This document shows positions 11,001 to 19,013 of a stretch of 64,000 bases of DNA, piece after piece. The notes beneath the pieces are model-generated. The model made no database searches and had not been told where the DNA came from. It saw only the letters and a list, made by a program, of their open reading frames with translations. Origin of the DNA: Nostoc sp. FACHB-973 (GTDB lineage Bacteria; Cyanobacteriota; Cyanobacteriia; Cyanobacteriales; Nostocaceae); contig NZ_JACJSJ010000014.1 of NCBI RefSeq assembly GCF_014698115.1, positions 62,001 to 126,000 on the forward strand, read 5' to 3'. The first letter of the stretch is position 1. The number at the start of each line of letters is the position of its first letter. The position numbers were made by a program, and so were the translations under genes.

Positions 11001-11044
11001 ATAGCTACCCCTTCTATTGATTCACTCGTTTCTACCCTACTCAT
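5078..11044 (-). CDS. Type I polyketide synthase KS-AT-KR fused to an NRPS-type PCP-epimerase didomain
   Basis: Extends the acyl-peptide by one malonate-derived unit and reduces the keto group. Domains by residue: KS ~13-435 (TACSTSL near 181, EAHGTGTPIGDP, NIGHLDA); AT ~530-840 (GHSIGEYVA near 628, HAFH, indicating malonyl-CoA); KR ~1145-1370 (TGGLGGIG near 1153, catalytic AAYPAAH); carrier near 1465 with LELGGDSL; then a full epimerase-type condensation fold ~1515-1960 (LTPIQHWFFEQ, HHLAVDIGSWRILLDDLE, RTVGWFTNIAP, GLGYGVLRYL, YLGNLEE). The carrier looks like NRPS PCPs that precede E domains (GGDS), not a PKS ACP. The E motif reads HHxxxDI instead of HHxxxDG. Start: ATG at 11044, with a GTG one codon earlier and AAGGA upstream. 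The C-terminal tail resembles a docking peptide. Confidence 0.93.
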   Translation of the reverse strand: MSRVETSESIEGVAIIGMAGRFPGAKNIAEFWHNLQFGVESISIFTDEELVSGGINSALLNDKNYIKSGSILEDIELFDAAFFDFNPKEAETTDPQHRVFLECAWEALENAGYDSTRCESRIGVYAGASQNNYLSFNLYTDSVGSAKCYQTSIGNEKDFLTTRVSYKLNLTGPSLTVQTACSTSLVAVSLACQSLLNYQCDMALAGGVSINVPQKTGYLHEPGGTLSPDGHCYAFDAKAQGITIGNGVGIVVLKRLSEAIADGDCIHAVIKGAAINNDGSAKVGFTAPSVDGQAEAIAEAMMLASVEPDTISYIEAHGTGTPIGDPIEIAALTQVFRAGTDKKGFCAIGSVKTNIGHLDATAGVAGLIKTVLALQHKQIPPSLNFHQPNPQIDFANSPFYVNTKLTEWKEGITPRRAGVSSLGMGGTNAHVILEEAPVSKARNQGRKYQLLVLSAKTNSALETATKNLVNHLQQHSEINFADLAYTLQVGRRQFNHRRILVCENSQDALSAFQEQVSQRVFTDFQQSTHPTIAFMFPGQGAQYVNMGKEVYQNEAIFREEVDRCCSILKPHLGIDLRSLLYPEESEIEATTEKLKQTDIAQPALFVIEYALAQLWISWGISPSAMIGHSIGEYVAASLANVMSLEDALALVAIRGRLMQQMPPGAMLAVSLPEAQVISLLNTNLSLAAINAPGYCVVSGTHAAVYALQEKLTAKGIEYRRLHTSHAFHSQMMEPVKERFIQEVKKIKLNSPQIPFISNVTGTWITAEQAIDANYWAGHLRQTVNFSGGVSQLLREKNRILLEVGPGRTLSTFAKKSAPATGEIVLTSLRHPQEQKSDVAFLLNTLGRLWLAGVDINWSGFYANEFPSRIPLPTYPFERQRYWIERDKTSNDLVEANHKKPKISDWFYAPAWKQAILSSSVKSGERVDKKLCWLIFGDTDKFARQIAQRLESSGHDVITVEAKEQFHQISDRQFNLNPQQPEDYDTLLTQLQVLGKIPDRIIHLWSITADEQTQPRIEYFENCQNLGFYSLLFLAQSLEKQDITQPIKIFVITNNIHDVTGVESLNPEQATVLGMCKVIPQEYANISCRSIDVGRIEENIDQLITEVCHESSDLVIAYRRHHRWIQTFEAIPGDDSTFNLDCTLKESGVYLITGGLGGIGLELAEYLAKTVKAKLILIGRSFLPQREEWQQWLKTHGETDEVSRKILKIEELEKLGAEVIAESADVANEAQMQAVIIQSGDRFGKINGVIHAAGIKLFGTIREINRSECEKQLQANGRGLFVLEKVLQGIELDFCILISSLSSMLGALGMAAYPAAHLFTDAFVYKHNQTNSTPWISVNWDNWLTNQLAGELAGKEETANDVFMTASEGIEVFKGVLTLKNLTQVVVSTTNLPARIKRWVGHESLKNTKSLLPENSQSLHSRPKLHNIYVAPKNETEQIIANIWQEVLGFEQVGIYDNFLELGGDSLLSIQVTARANKAGLRLNNQHLFEYPTVAELAEVATRTQNVLSEQGLIQGELPLTPIQHWFFEQNLVDKHHWNQAILLEVQQPIVPGLLAQAIEYLLRHHDALRLRYIENESGVQQINTLPDEFVPFVQIDLSAVPDLLQESAFESAANELQASLNLLSGPILQVALFDLGTQQPQRLLFVIHHLAVDIGSWRILLDDLETAYQQLNEGKAIKLPAKTTSFKQWAERLIKYAKSTELQWEEVYWLSASRESVSPLPVDYPQGANTVASAETISITLSVAETQTLLEEVTVAYRVQMEEILLFALRQVISKWTGTESLLVDLEGNGREVIFDDIDVSRTVGWFTNIAPAFLDLEETYQPGEALKLVKEQLRNFPNQGLGYGVLRYLSDDLIITEKIRLLQPAEIIFLYLGNLEETLPKSPLWKLSQKSCGDVVSLQGKRSHLLEINGLIADNKLKVDWTYSKNMHRTETVKQLTEDFVETLRSLINNCQFSALENYTPSDFAEFKSSQWSQDDIDSILAKIDNS

Positions 11045-11125
11045 CACTTTATTTTTCCTTAGTCAGCACTTCTAAAAATTATAAAATTACCTAGAGCTTA
11101 GACAAAAAACTCTTAAACTCTTATT

Positions 11126-11160
11126 CCTCCGTGTCCTCTGCGTTCTCTGCGGTTCGTTCC
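11126..11160. repeat. Dispersed cyanobacterial GTGTCCTCTGCGTTCTCTGCGG-type repeat
   Basis: The phrase CCTCTGCGTTCTCTGCGG followed by TTCGTTC lies just left of MITE copy 1. A related phrase (CCTTTGCGTTCTTTGCGG) lies inside MITE copies 1 and 2. Read on the minus strand it would have encoded the pre-insertion tail of the oxygenase. Confidence 0.5.
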
Positions 11161-11168
11161 TCATAACT

Positions 11169-11294
11169 CAATACAGTTCAGTTAAGCCTTTCTTTCTTTC
11201 TTTCTTTCTTCTCTTTGTGTCCTTTGCGTTCTTTGCGGTTCGTTCAAAAAAATTGACTTTGACCAAGAGTTTTAGCCTTAACTGAACCGTATTG
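11169..11294. mobile_element. MITE copy 1 (CAATACRGTTCAGTTAAG ends), overlapping the 3' end of the TauD-like gene
   Basis: A 126-bp element bounded by inverted ends CAATACAGTTCAGTTAAG and, on the other strand, CAATACGGTTCAGTTAAG. It is flanked by a perfect 10-bp direct repeat CCTCATAACT at 11159-11168 and 11295-11304. It contains a (CTTT)n run and a TTTGCGGTTCGTTC phrase, and has no coding capacity. The right end supplies the last codons and stop of the oxygenase gene. The interior is nearly identical to that of copy 2. Confidence 0.9.
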
Positions 11295-12171
11295 CCTCAT
11301 AACTTCCTTTAATATCACTAAGTAAAGTCACAATTCTCCGGCGCTTATCATTAAAAGATTTTCGCCCATGTAAAAATCTGGAATTATCAATCATCACCAA
11401 ATCTCCAGACATCCAGGGAATAAAACCAGTCAAATTATCCATGATTTTCTGGATTTCATTGATAATTTTTACAGGAATTGCAGAGCCATCTGCAAAAGTT
11501 ACGATTCCTCTAGGATTTCTGTATTCCGAAATTATGCTATTAGCAAATGCATCTTGATGACCATACTTTGTTTTGATGACACCAGAGCAAACGTATTCTA
11601 AGATAATTGAGTCATCTTGATTGATTTTGTAACTTAAACCTTCGATAGATTCTAATGTTTTTTTGACATCATTTATCGTAGCACTTTCCCCTAAAAATTG
11701 CTGCCAATGAGAAGCAAGAAATTTTTGGACATAGCGAATTTTTTGGGAAAGGAATAATTGTCTCAATTCTTCACTCATTGCTTTCCATACTTCAACACCA
11801 TCCCAAAATAAAGTTTCACCACCTTCTGCTGCTGGCACAGCACAACAAAACCAAACTACATCAGGTCTAAAAGGAGAATTAGCATTTTCACAATGGGGAG
11901 GAATATAATGCATTCCTGAATCTACTAAGGTGATAAACTGATTGTTTAAATCAACAATCGGTCTACTGTATTGACCCATGAATGTAGAACTAAATTGTTT
12001 AGCAAATACTTTCATTTGTCCATAGTTAACATCAAATCCTCGAAAAAGAAGCATACCAGATAGTTTGAAATTTTCTAAAACTTTTGATACTGGTAATTGC
12101 AGAATATCTTGCCCAGTGTCATTAAATATAATATTTCGGCTACTACTTTTTAAGAATTCTGATATCATCAT
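11278..12171 (-). CDS. TauD/SyrP-like Fe(II)/2-oxoglutarate-dependent oxygenase
   Basis: Predicted non-heme iron hydroxylase using 2-oxoglutarate and O2. In NRPS clusters this family commonly beta-hydroxylates a tethered amino acid (for example Asp for siderophores), so iron-ligand formation is plausible here but inferred. The iron-binding triad is visible: H-x-E in IPPHCENANSP (~residue 93) and the distal His in NSRFLHGRKSF, followed by the Arg-rich RRRIVTL that should bind 2-oxoglutarate. Length is 297 aa, normal for TauD-like proteins. It lies between the first NRPS and the PKS, same strand, 47 bp downstream of the NRPS. Oddity: the last residues AIRFS and the stop codon come from the terminal repeat of an inserted MITE. 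Without it the frame would run on to a TAA near 11121. Confidence 0.88.
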   Translation of the reverse strand: MMISEFLKSSSRNIIFNDTGQDILQLPVSKVLENFKLSGMLLFRGFDVNYGQMKVFAKQFSSTFMGQYSRPIVDLNNQFITLVDSGMHYIPPHCENANSPFRPDVVWFCCAVPAAEGGETLFWDGVEVWKAMSEELRQLFLSQKIRYVQKFLASHWQQFLGESATINDVKKTLESIEGLSYKINQDDSIILEYVCSGVIKTKYGHQDAFANSIISEYRNPRGIVTFADGSAIPVKIINEIQKIMDNLTGFIPWMSGDLVMIDNSRFLHGRKSFNDKRRRIVTLLSDIKGSYEAIRFS

Positions 12172-12218
12172 TTTATTAACGTTTTAAATCGTTTAAAATA
12201 ACCATTTTTATTGATAGT

Positions 12219-15200
12219 CTATTTACGTGAGTTATAAATTTGTTTTTGTCGATTTAAAGCCAATTTTTGCTTTTCAGAGCGATTACGAAGCTCTTGAAAA
12301 GAAGGTTGCTCTTGTTGCTCTTGACTAAGATGTTTTGCTAACAAACTGATGGTAGGATATTGAAACATTTCTACGACTGATATATCACGTTGCAACTGTT
12401 CTCGTAGTTGTGCGTTTACCTGAGAGATCAGTAAAGAATGTCCGCCCAGATCGAAGAAATTATCGTTAATACTAACTTTCTCGATACCAAGTACTGTTTG
12501 CCATGTACTAGCAATGGTCTCTTCTAACTCTGTTTCAGGAGCTACATAGAGGTTGTTTTGGGTAGAGTAACTCTCTGGTAACGGTAAGGCGCGACGATTG
12601 ACTTTGCCATTGGGGGTTAAAGGAAGTGCGTCTAAGAAGATAAAAGCTGTTGGCACCATGTATTCAGGTAGTTTTTCTCTGAGAAAATCTCGGAGTTGAG
12701 GCACTCTTTCACGAGCTAAACTTCCTTGCCAGGGAGTATTAGCATAGTCGCGCCAAGGACGGGACAATGAAGGTAGAAGAGCATTAGGTAAGGAAAAACA
12801 CTGTGCAACATTAGGCGTAGAACGTTTGAAGATAACGTCATAGCTGCCTACACTATTCCAAGTAATATGAACTGAATAAGGTAGGTCTTTTTCTAATGCC
12901 CAGAATGCTTCTGGCTCTAAGCCACGACCTGCAAAGGAGTTTAAGACCTGTTTCATCTCACCTACAGTTTCCGGTGGCTCATTATTTGTTAACCACTGCA
13001 CAATCTGAATATCTGCAATGACGCGAGCATTCGGTACATGGGCAAGACTTAAAAATTGGGGTGCAGTTTCTTCGAGCATTTGGCGGACATCAGAAACGGT
13101 TACCTTTTCCTTATTCCAATCCAACGAAGGGATCTCCGCCGTTAGAAGTGGTTTATTGTCCACATGCAGAATCACGTCGTAACGGAATTTAGTTAGTTCA
13201 TTCTGGGAGCAACCGCGCTCTAGTAAAATATCAACATGACTAATTTTAGGTAGATGCTGTTTGAGAGCAGTAAAGAAAGCGGGATCGATGACTAATTGTT
13301 TTTCCTCAAACAACTGTTTATGGACGCGCTGTTGCAAGCTTTCTCTAGAAAGAGTCTCTGGTGCCCGATAAAGTTGAACTGAAGCGTGGAATGCTTCTAA
13401 TAAGGGCAGACTGCGAACATCTCCCAGAAAAATGAAGCCGCCTGGTTCTACAGCTTTGACTGCTTTCTCCAAAACCTGGAGCAAATAATCAATGCTTGGG
13501 AAGTACTGAGCCACAGAGACAATTAACACGCTATCAAAGCTATTCTCTGCCAGATCATCAAAATCTGTAGCACTTCTTTGGCTGAGTGTGACTCCTGTTA
13601 ATGGCTGTTCTAAAGTATCTAACTGCTGTTGGAGGATTTGCAGGGCATTTTCTGAGGGGTCTGTTGCCCAGTACTGCTGGCAATGAGGGGCAATGTTGAA
13701 AAGCATCAGGCCGCTACCACCACAACCTATTTCTAAAACCCGCCTGGGCTGCAAACCTAAGATGCGCCCGGTGGTTTGCTCCATCCACTCGCGCACTTGT
13801 TCGTCTGGAATCGATGCTCCTGTGTAGCTACTTTCCCAACCTTTAATATAGAAGCCGGAATTTTGAGTACTATCAAACTTTTTATAGAGGCTATCAAAGA
13901 CAGTTTGCCACTCTAAGGTTTGTTGAGTGTCTAAGGCCTCTAGTGTTTCTAGCTGATACTGCCCGACTACATAAGCAATCAAGCGCTGGTGGTCTGAATC
14001 ATCGTTATGAGCAACAACCACAGCTTCTCGAACAGCCGGGTGTTGATTCAGTAAGGCTTCTATTTCTCCTAATTCAATGCGAAAACCCCGAATTTTGATT
14101 TGGCGATCGCTACGTCCAACAAATTCCAGGTTACCATCCCTGAGGTAGCGAACTAAATCGCCTGTTTTGTAAAGACGCTCCCCAGGTTTTGAACTGTAGG
14201 GATTAGGAATAAACTTTGCTGCTGTTAAGTCCGATCGCTCCAAATAACCCCTAGCAACACCAACACCCCCAATATACAATTCGCCAGGAGTTCCTACAGG
14301 CACGAGTTGCAGTCCGGGATCGAGGACGTAGGTTTCAACTTGGGGAATGGCTTTACCAATGGGTACTTCATCAGCCGGCGATACTGATATGTCACAGACT
14401 GTGGCCACAATTGTTGTTTCTGTAGGGCCATAAGTGTTGACAAGGCGTACCCGTTGACCTACTCGCTCCTGCCATGTTGTCAGGTGTTTTCTATCGGCTC
14501 TTTCACCCCCAATAATTACTAATCGCAGAGTATCAGGAAGCACCAAATTTATTGTTGCTAATTCAGCAGTTAGTTGATGCCAAAAGGCCGTAGGCAAATC
14601 TAAGACTGTTATCTCCCAATCACGGCAATGTTGTAAAAATTGAGGCATCGAACTGATCGTCTCATCTGTACGCAGTATGAGAGTAGCACCGCAGATCAGA
14701 CAGGGAAAGATTTCTTCGGCAGCGGCATCAAAGCTGATGGAAGCAAATTGCAGCACCCTATCGCTTGCTTGTAGTCCATACTCTAAACAAGCAATCTTGG
14801 CATAACTGGCTAAAGACTGATGCTGAATCGTTACACCCTTGGGAGTTCCTGTGGAACCAGAGGTGTAAATAATATAGACAAGGTTTTCTGGTTGGGTGTG
14901 ATTGACAAGATTTTCCTGACTTTGTTGGGCGATCGCGTTGTCTGTATCCACGCAGACGATTTGCGACTCCAGCGCAGGCAGAACAGCTAGCAGTGATTTT
15001 TGGGTGAGAAGCACTGGCACCTGAGCATCTTTCAAAATTAGAGCGAGGCGTTCTTTTGGATAAGCCGGATCTAGAGGCAGATAAACTCCTCCGGCTTTGA
15101 GGATTCCTAAAAGTGCGATCGCCATTTCTAAGGAGCGCTGTATGCAAATACCAACTCGCACTTCTGCACCAACTCCCAAGGAACGCAGATAATGTGCTAC

Positions 15201-18200
15201 TTGATTCGCACGCTGATTCAATTCTCTGTAGGTTAAATGCTGGTTTTGAAAGACTACTGCAACTGCATTTGGTGTCCGCTCTACTTGTGCTTCAAATAGT
15301 TGATGAATGCATTGTTCGGAGAAATTGGGAATTGGGGATTGATTTCTACTCAGTTGTAGTAAATCCTGACAATCTGCCGCGTTCAATAGTGGTAAGTTGG
15401 ATAGCCGAGCTTGAGGATTAGCAGCAATGCCTGAGAGTAAATTCTGAAAATGCCTCAGCATTCGGCTAATGGTAGCAGCATCAAATAAATCAGTATTGTA
15501 ATAGAAGGATGCTGCCACTTCTTGCTTTGTAATCTCAATGGACAAGCTCAAATCAAACTGCGCTGTTTCAGTTTCTATTTTTACCAAGCTCAATGCCAAA
15601 CCAGGTATTTCTGGTAACTGTGAGTAATCTTGAACATTGAACATGACTTGAAACAGCGGTGTCCGACTTGTATCCCGCTCTGGTTGCACTGCTTCTACCA
15701 GTTGATCGAAGGGCAAATCCTGATGTGTGTAAGCTCCTAAAGCTACCTTTTTCACCCGCGTCAGCAACTCATCAAAAGTCGGGTTGTTGCTGATATGTGT
15801 ACGCAGTACTAAGGTATTGACAAAAAAGCCAATTAACCCTTTGATTTCATCACGATTGCGATTAGCGATGGGTGAACCGACGGCAATATCATCTTGTCCT
15901 GTGTAACGGTAGAGGAAAGTCTGAAAGGCTGCCAATAACAACATAAATAAGGTTACACCCTCTTGACGAGCGATCGCCTTGAGTTCTTTAATTACTTCTT
16001 CAGACAACTCAATAGATTGTTGAGCGCCGTGTGAGGTTTGCACCGCCGGTCTTGGTCGGTCAGTAGGTAATTTTAATGCTGCTGGTATACCCTCAAGTTG
16101 TTGCTTCCAATAAGAGAGTTGACTTTGGAGAATTTCCCCTTGTAACCATTGTCGCTGCCAGTGTGCAAAGTCTTTGTATTGAATAGAGATTTCTGGTAAT
16201 GGTGAAGCAGTTCTAGTTAAGAATGCTTTGTAAAGTAATCCAATTTCTTGTAAAAATACTTCAGTAGACCAGCCATCAGAGATGATGTGGTGCATCTCTA
16301 GCAAAAGAATATGCTCTTGCTGTGCTAGGCGCAAAAGTTTAGCACGGAACAATGACCCTTGGGTTAAGTCAAAAGGTCGTTGACTTTCTTGAGTCAAAAA
16401 TTCTTGAACTACAATATCGTCGTGTGGTTCTATATTTATTACTGATAAAGATAATTTTAAGGAAGAAGCAATAATTTGTCCTGGCTGTCCATCGATTGTT
16501 GTAAATGTAGTTCTTAAAGTTTCATGTCGCCGGATAATTTCATTCAGACTTTCTTCTAGTAAAGTAATTTCAAGTTGACCTTTGAGATTGACAGCTAAAG
16601 AAATATTATAAGCTGGATTACCTGGTTCTAATTGGTCAAGGAACCATAGTCGCTGCTGGGCAAAAGATAGGGGATAAACTTCGGCTGGCTGGACTTGGGT
16701 AAGAGAGTTTGAGGCGATCAAAGTCGCTGTAGTCAGTTGAGTGAGTATTTTTGTTGCGAGCGATCGCAAGCTCATACCTTCAAAGAAATTTGCTACAGAT
16801 ACTTCTATTTCTAAATCAATCTCAATCCGATTTTTTAATTCAAATACTTTTAAAGAATCCAGTCCCAGGGTGCTTAATGGTTCTTGTACATTAATATCAT
16901 CTGCTGTAATTGAAAGTACTCCTGCAAATAGTTCAATTAAATAACCTTCTAAAACTGGTTGACATTCTCTTGGGGAAAGCGCCAACAATTCAGAACGCTG
17001 TAATCGAGTTTCTTTTCTAGCAATATCACTAATTTTCAGAATATTACTTGCAACTACATTTAGTTCACCATTCTCAAATTGAACGCGAGTTGCACGACGT
17101 TGAATCTTTCCGCTAGAAGTTTTAGGAATACTACCTGGTTTAATTAAAACTACGCCATAAACTTGTACTTCATGTTCTTCAGTAATTGCTTGGCGAATTG
17201 CACTAGTTACTTCTGGTAAATTTGGCTTGGCGCGAAATTCTAATTCTTGTACAACTACTAATCTTTCTTCGTTATTAACTTCTACTGTAAATGCTGCATT
17301 AGCACCGGAACGCAATGATGGATGACTGCGTTCTGCGGTTAATTCTATATCTTGCGGGTAAAGATTGCGACCACGAATAATAATTAAATCTTTGGCTCTA
17401 CCTGTAATGAAAAGTTCGCCATTGTCCAAAAAACCTAAATCTCCCGTCCGGAGAAAAGCACCTTTACCTGTGTCTGATAAATAAGCGCCGAAGGTTTCTT
17501 CTGTCTCTTGCAAACGATTCCAATAACCTTGACCAACACTCGGCCCAGATACCCAAATTTCCCCGATTTCATCCGGTTGACAAGTATTGAGTGTTTCCGG
17601 ATTGGCAATTACAATCTCTTGTTTTGGTATGACTCGACCACAACTAACAAAATAACAAATATTCTCATCTTGAGGAGATGATTCAACTACGCGATCGCAT
17701 TCTAATGCAGACTTCTGGACTGTTTTGATTGTCGGTGCTGTTGCCTTCTCTACGCCAGAAACCATGAGAGTTGTTTCAGCCATTCCATAACAAGGATAGA
17801 ATGCCTCTTTGCGGAAGCCACACTCGGCAAAAGCTGCGGCAAACCGTTCTAAAGTATCATGGCGAATCGGTTCAGCGCCGTTAAACGCCACACTCCAACT
17901 ACTCAAGTCAAGAGTTTGTTTTTGTTCAGGGGTAATTTTTTGAGTACATAACTCATAGGCAAAGTTAGGCCCGCCACTGGTTGTCCCTTTGTACTCAGAA
18001 ATAGCCTGCAACCAACGATATGGACGTTGAAGAAAGGACGCTGGAGGCATGATGATGCAAGGAAAACCTCCATACAAAGGTTGCAATATTCCCCCAATCA
18101 GACCCATATCGTGGTACATCGGTAACCACGTCACGAACTTACTTTCTGGGGAATGCTCCATGAATTGGTAAGTCGTAGCAGCATTGTGCAATAGGTTCCT

Positions 18201-18782
18201 ATGACTAATCATTACACCCTTGGGTGTGCCTGTAGAACCAGAGGTGTATTGTAGAAAAGCTAAGGTGTCTTGATGAATAGAAGGTTGTTCCCAAGTATCT
18301 TCTATTCCTTGTGCAAGATTATCTGTAGTCAACCACTGCAAAGATTCTAAGTCAGTCTTTTGTGTCATTAAAGACCGGACTGTAGGCAGGATTTCTGTTG
18401 TTGTCAGAGCGATCGCTGCTTGTGCATCTATGGAAATCGCCTTGATTCTCGGTGTATTACGCTCATTTCGCGGTGGATATGCAGTTACTGCCACAACTCC
18501 CGCATACAAGCAACCGAAAAAAGCAACTAAAAAATCTAGTCCTGCTGGATAAAGCAGTAAAGCCCGTTCTCCAGTCAAACCCAATGCTTGCAATTGAGCT
18601 GCTATTCGACGCGATCGCCTATCTAATTCTTGGTATGTTAGTGTCGCTTTTTCTGTTTCCCCATCTAATAAAAAGGTAAAAGCGTCTCTGTCTGGTTGCG
18701 TTGAGCTTCTAAAACGCAGTAATTCGACAACTGTACAAAAATTGTCCAAAGAATTAAATAAGCTATGAGAAAATTTATTCAT
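12219..18782 (-). CDS. Loading synthetase: FAAL-ACP-C-A(methyltransferase)-PCP
   Basis: Starts the lipopeptide: the fatty acyl-AMP ligase activates a free fatty acid and loads it on the ACP, and the C domain joins it to the first amino acid. Domains by residue: FAAL ~10-580 (YTSGSTGTPKGVMISHRN near 177, YPPRNERNTPR); ACP near 640 (GLDSLKV); C ~695-1120 (HHIISDGWS near 832); A ~1150-2080 (YTSGSTGTPKG near 1308); a SAM methyltransferase inserted between A8 and A10 (~1600-1960, LEIGCGGSG near 1684); A10 NGKVNRRALP near 2064; PCP near 2113 (DLGGHSL). The A pocket reads D-A-E-D-I-G-T-I-V. Two acidic lining residues suggest a cationic substrate such as Lys, Orn or Dab. The embedded methyltransferase is expected to N-methylate it. 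First large gene of the operon, after the JmjC gene and a MITE. Confidence 0.95.
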   Translation of the reverse strand: MNKFSHSLFNSLDNFCTVVELLRFRSSTQPDRDAFTFLLDGETEKATLTYQELDRRSRRIAAQLQALGLTGERALLLYPAGLDFLVAFFGCLYAGVVAVTAYPPRNERNTPRIKAISIDAQAAIALTTTEILPTVRSLMTQKTDLESLQWLTTDNLAQGIEDTWEQPSIHQDTLAFLQYTSGSTGTPKGVMISHRNLLHNAATTYQFMEHSPESKFVTWLPMYHDMGLIGGILQPLYGGFPCIIMPPASFLQRPYRWLQAISEYKGTTSGGPNFAYELCTQKITPEQKQTLDLSSWSVAFNGAEPIRHDTLERFAAAFAECGFRKEAFYPCYGMAETTLMVSGVEKATAPTIKTVQKSALECDRVVESSPQDENICYFVSCGRVIPKQEIVIANPETLNTCQPDEIGEIWVSGPSVGQGYWNRLQETEETFGAYLSDTGKGAFLRTGDLGFLDNGELFITGRAKDLIIIRGRNLYPQDIELTAERSHPSLRSGANAAFTVEVNNEERLVVVQELEFRAKPNLPEVTSAIRQAITEEHEVQVYGVVLIKPGSIPKTSSGKIQRRATRVQFENGELNVVASNILKISDIARKETRLQRSELLALSPRECQPVLEGYLIELFAGVLSITADDINVQEPLSTLGLDSLKVFELKNRIEIDLEIEVSVANFFEGMSLRSLATKILTQLTTATLIASNSLTQVQPAEVYPLSFAQQRLWFLDQLEPGNPAYNISLAVNLKGQLEITLLEESLNEIIRRHETLRTTFTTIDGQPGQIIASSLKLSLSVINIEPHDDIVVQEFLTQESQRPFDLTQGSLFRAKLLRLAQQEHILLLEMHHIISDGWSTEVFLQEIGLLYKAFLTRTASPLPEISIQYKDFAHWQRQWLQGEILQSQLSYWKQQLEGIPAALKLPTDRPRPAVQTSHGAQQSIELSEEVIKELKAIARQEGVTLFMLLLAAFQTFLYRYTGQDDIAVGSPIANRNRDEIKGLIGFFVNTLVLRTHISNNPTFDELLTRVKKVALGAYTHQDLPFDQLVEAVQPERDTSRTPLFQVMFNVQDYSQLPEIPGLALSLVKIETETAQFDLSLSIEITKQEVAASFYYNTDLFDAATISRMLRHFQNLLSGIAANPQARLSNLPLLNAADCQDLLQLSRNQSPIPNFSEQCIHQLFEAQVERTPNAVAVVFQNQHLTYRELNQRANQVAHYLRSLGVGAEVRVGICIQRSLEMAIALLGILKAGGVYLPLDPAYPKERLALILKDAQVPVLLTQKSLLAVLPALESQIVCVDTDNAIAQQSQENLVNHTQPENLVYIIYTSGSTGTPKGVTIQHQSLASYAKIACLEYGLQASDRVLQFASISFDAAAEEIFPCLICGATLILRTDETISSMPQFLQHCRDWEITVLDLPTAFWHQLTAELATINLVLPDTLRLVIIGGERADRKHLTTWQERVGQRVRLVNTYGPTETTIVATVCDISVSPADEVPIGKAIPQVETYVLDPGLQLVPVGTPGELYIGGVGVARGYLERSDLTAAKFIPNPYSSKPGERLYKTGDLVRYLRDGNLEFVGRSDRQIKIRGFRIELGEIEALLNQHPAVREAVVVAHNDDSDHQRLIAYVVGQYQLETLEALDTQQTLEWQTVFDSLYKKFDSTQNSGFYIKGWESSYTGASIPDEQVREWMEQTTGRILGLQPRRVLEIGCGGSGLMLFNIAPHCQQYWATDPSENALQILQQQLDTLEQPLTGVTLSQRSATDFDDLAENSFDSVLIVSVAQYFPSIDYLLQVLEKAVKAVEPGGFIFLGDVRSLPLLEAFHASVQLYRAPETLSRESLQQRVHKQLFEEKQLVIDPAFFTALKQHLPKISHVDILLERGCSQNELTKFRYDVILHVDNKPLLTAEIPSLDWNKEKVTVSDVRQMLEETAPQFLSLAHVPNARVIADIQIVQWLTNNEPPETVGEMKQVLNSFAGRGLEPEAFWALEKDLPYSVHITWNSVGSYDVIFKRSTPNVAQCFSLPNALLPSLSRPWRDYANTPWQGSLARERVPQLRDFLREKLPEYMVPTAFIFLDALPLTPNGKVNRRALPLPESYSTQNNLYVAPETELEETIASTWQTVLGIEKVSINDNFFDLGGHSLLISQVNAQLREQLQRDISVVEMFQYPTISLLAKHLSQEQQEQPSFQELRNRSEKQKLALNRQKQIYNSRK

Positions 18783-18866
18783 TTTTATGTGAAACTTAAC
18801 ACCCTGTACAACTTACTATTCTCACCAAAATATCAATCAAACATCGTCTTCAAAAATCCCATAAAA

Positions 18867-19000
18867 CAATACAGTTCAGTTAAACCTTTCTTTCTTCTCT
18901 TTGTGTCCTTTGCGTTCTTCTCTACGAGACGCTACGCGAATGCGGTTCGTTCAAAAAATTGACTTTGACCAAGAGTTTTAGCCTTAACTGAACCGTATTG
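18867..19000. mobile_element. MITE copy 2 between the JmjC gene and the FAAL-NRPS gene
   Basis: A 134-bp element with the same ends as copy 1 (CAATACAGTTCAGTTAA and the complement of CAATACGGTTCAGTTAA). It is flanked by a perfect 10-bp repeat TCCCATAAAA at 18857-18866 and 19001-19010. Its interior matches copy 1 apart from fewer CTTT units and a nested 21-bp insertion. Confidence 0.92.
18920..18940 (+). repeat. 21-bp repeat unit nested inside MITE copy 2
   Basis: Core ACGAGACGCTACGCGA. Compared with MITE copy 1, where GCGTTCTT runs straight into TGCGGTTCG, copy 2 has exactly 21 extra bases here. The same unit interrupts the NRPS gene at 413-433. Confidence 0.85.
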
Positions 19001-19013
19001 TCCCATAAAATCC

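Noticed and set aside
11169..11294. Complete insertion sequence
   Set aside because: At 126 bp there is no room for a transposase; it is a non-autonomous element.
14758..15147. Minus-strand open frame of 129 codons
   Set aside because: Shifted frame inside the A domain of the FAAL-NRPS; Arg/Ser-rich, without family features.
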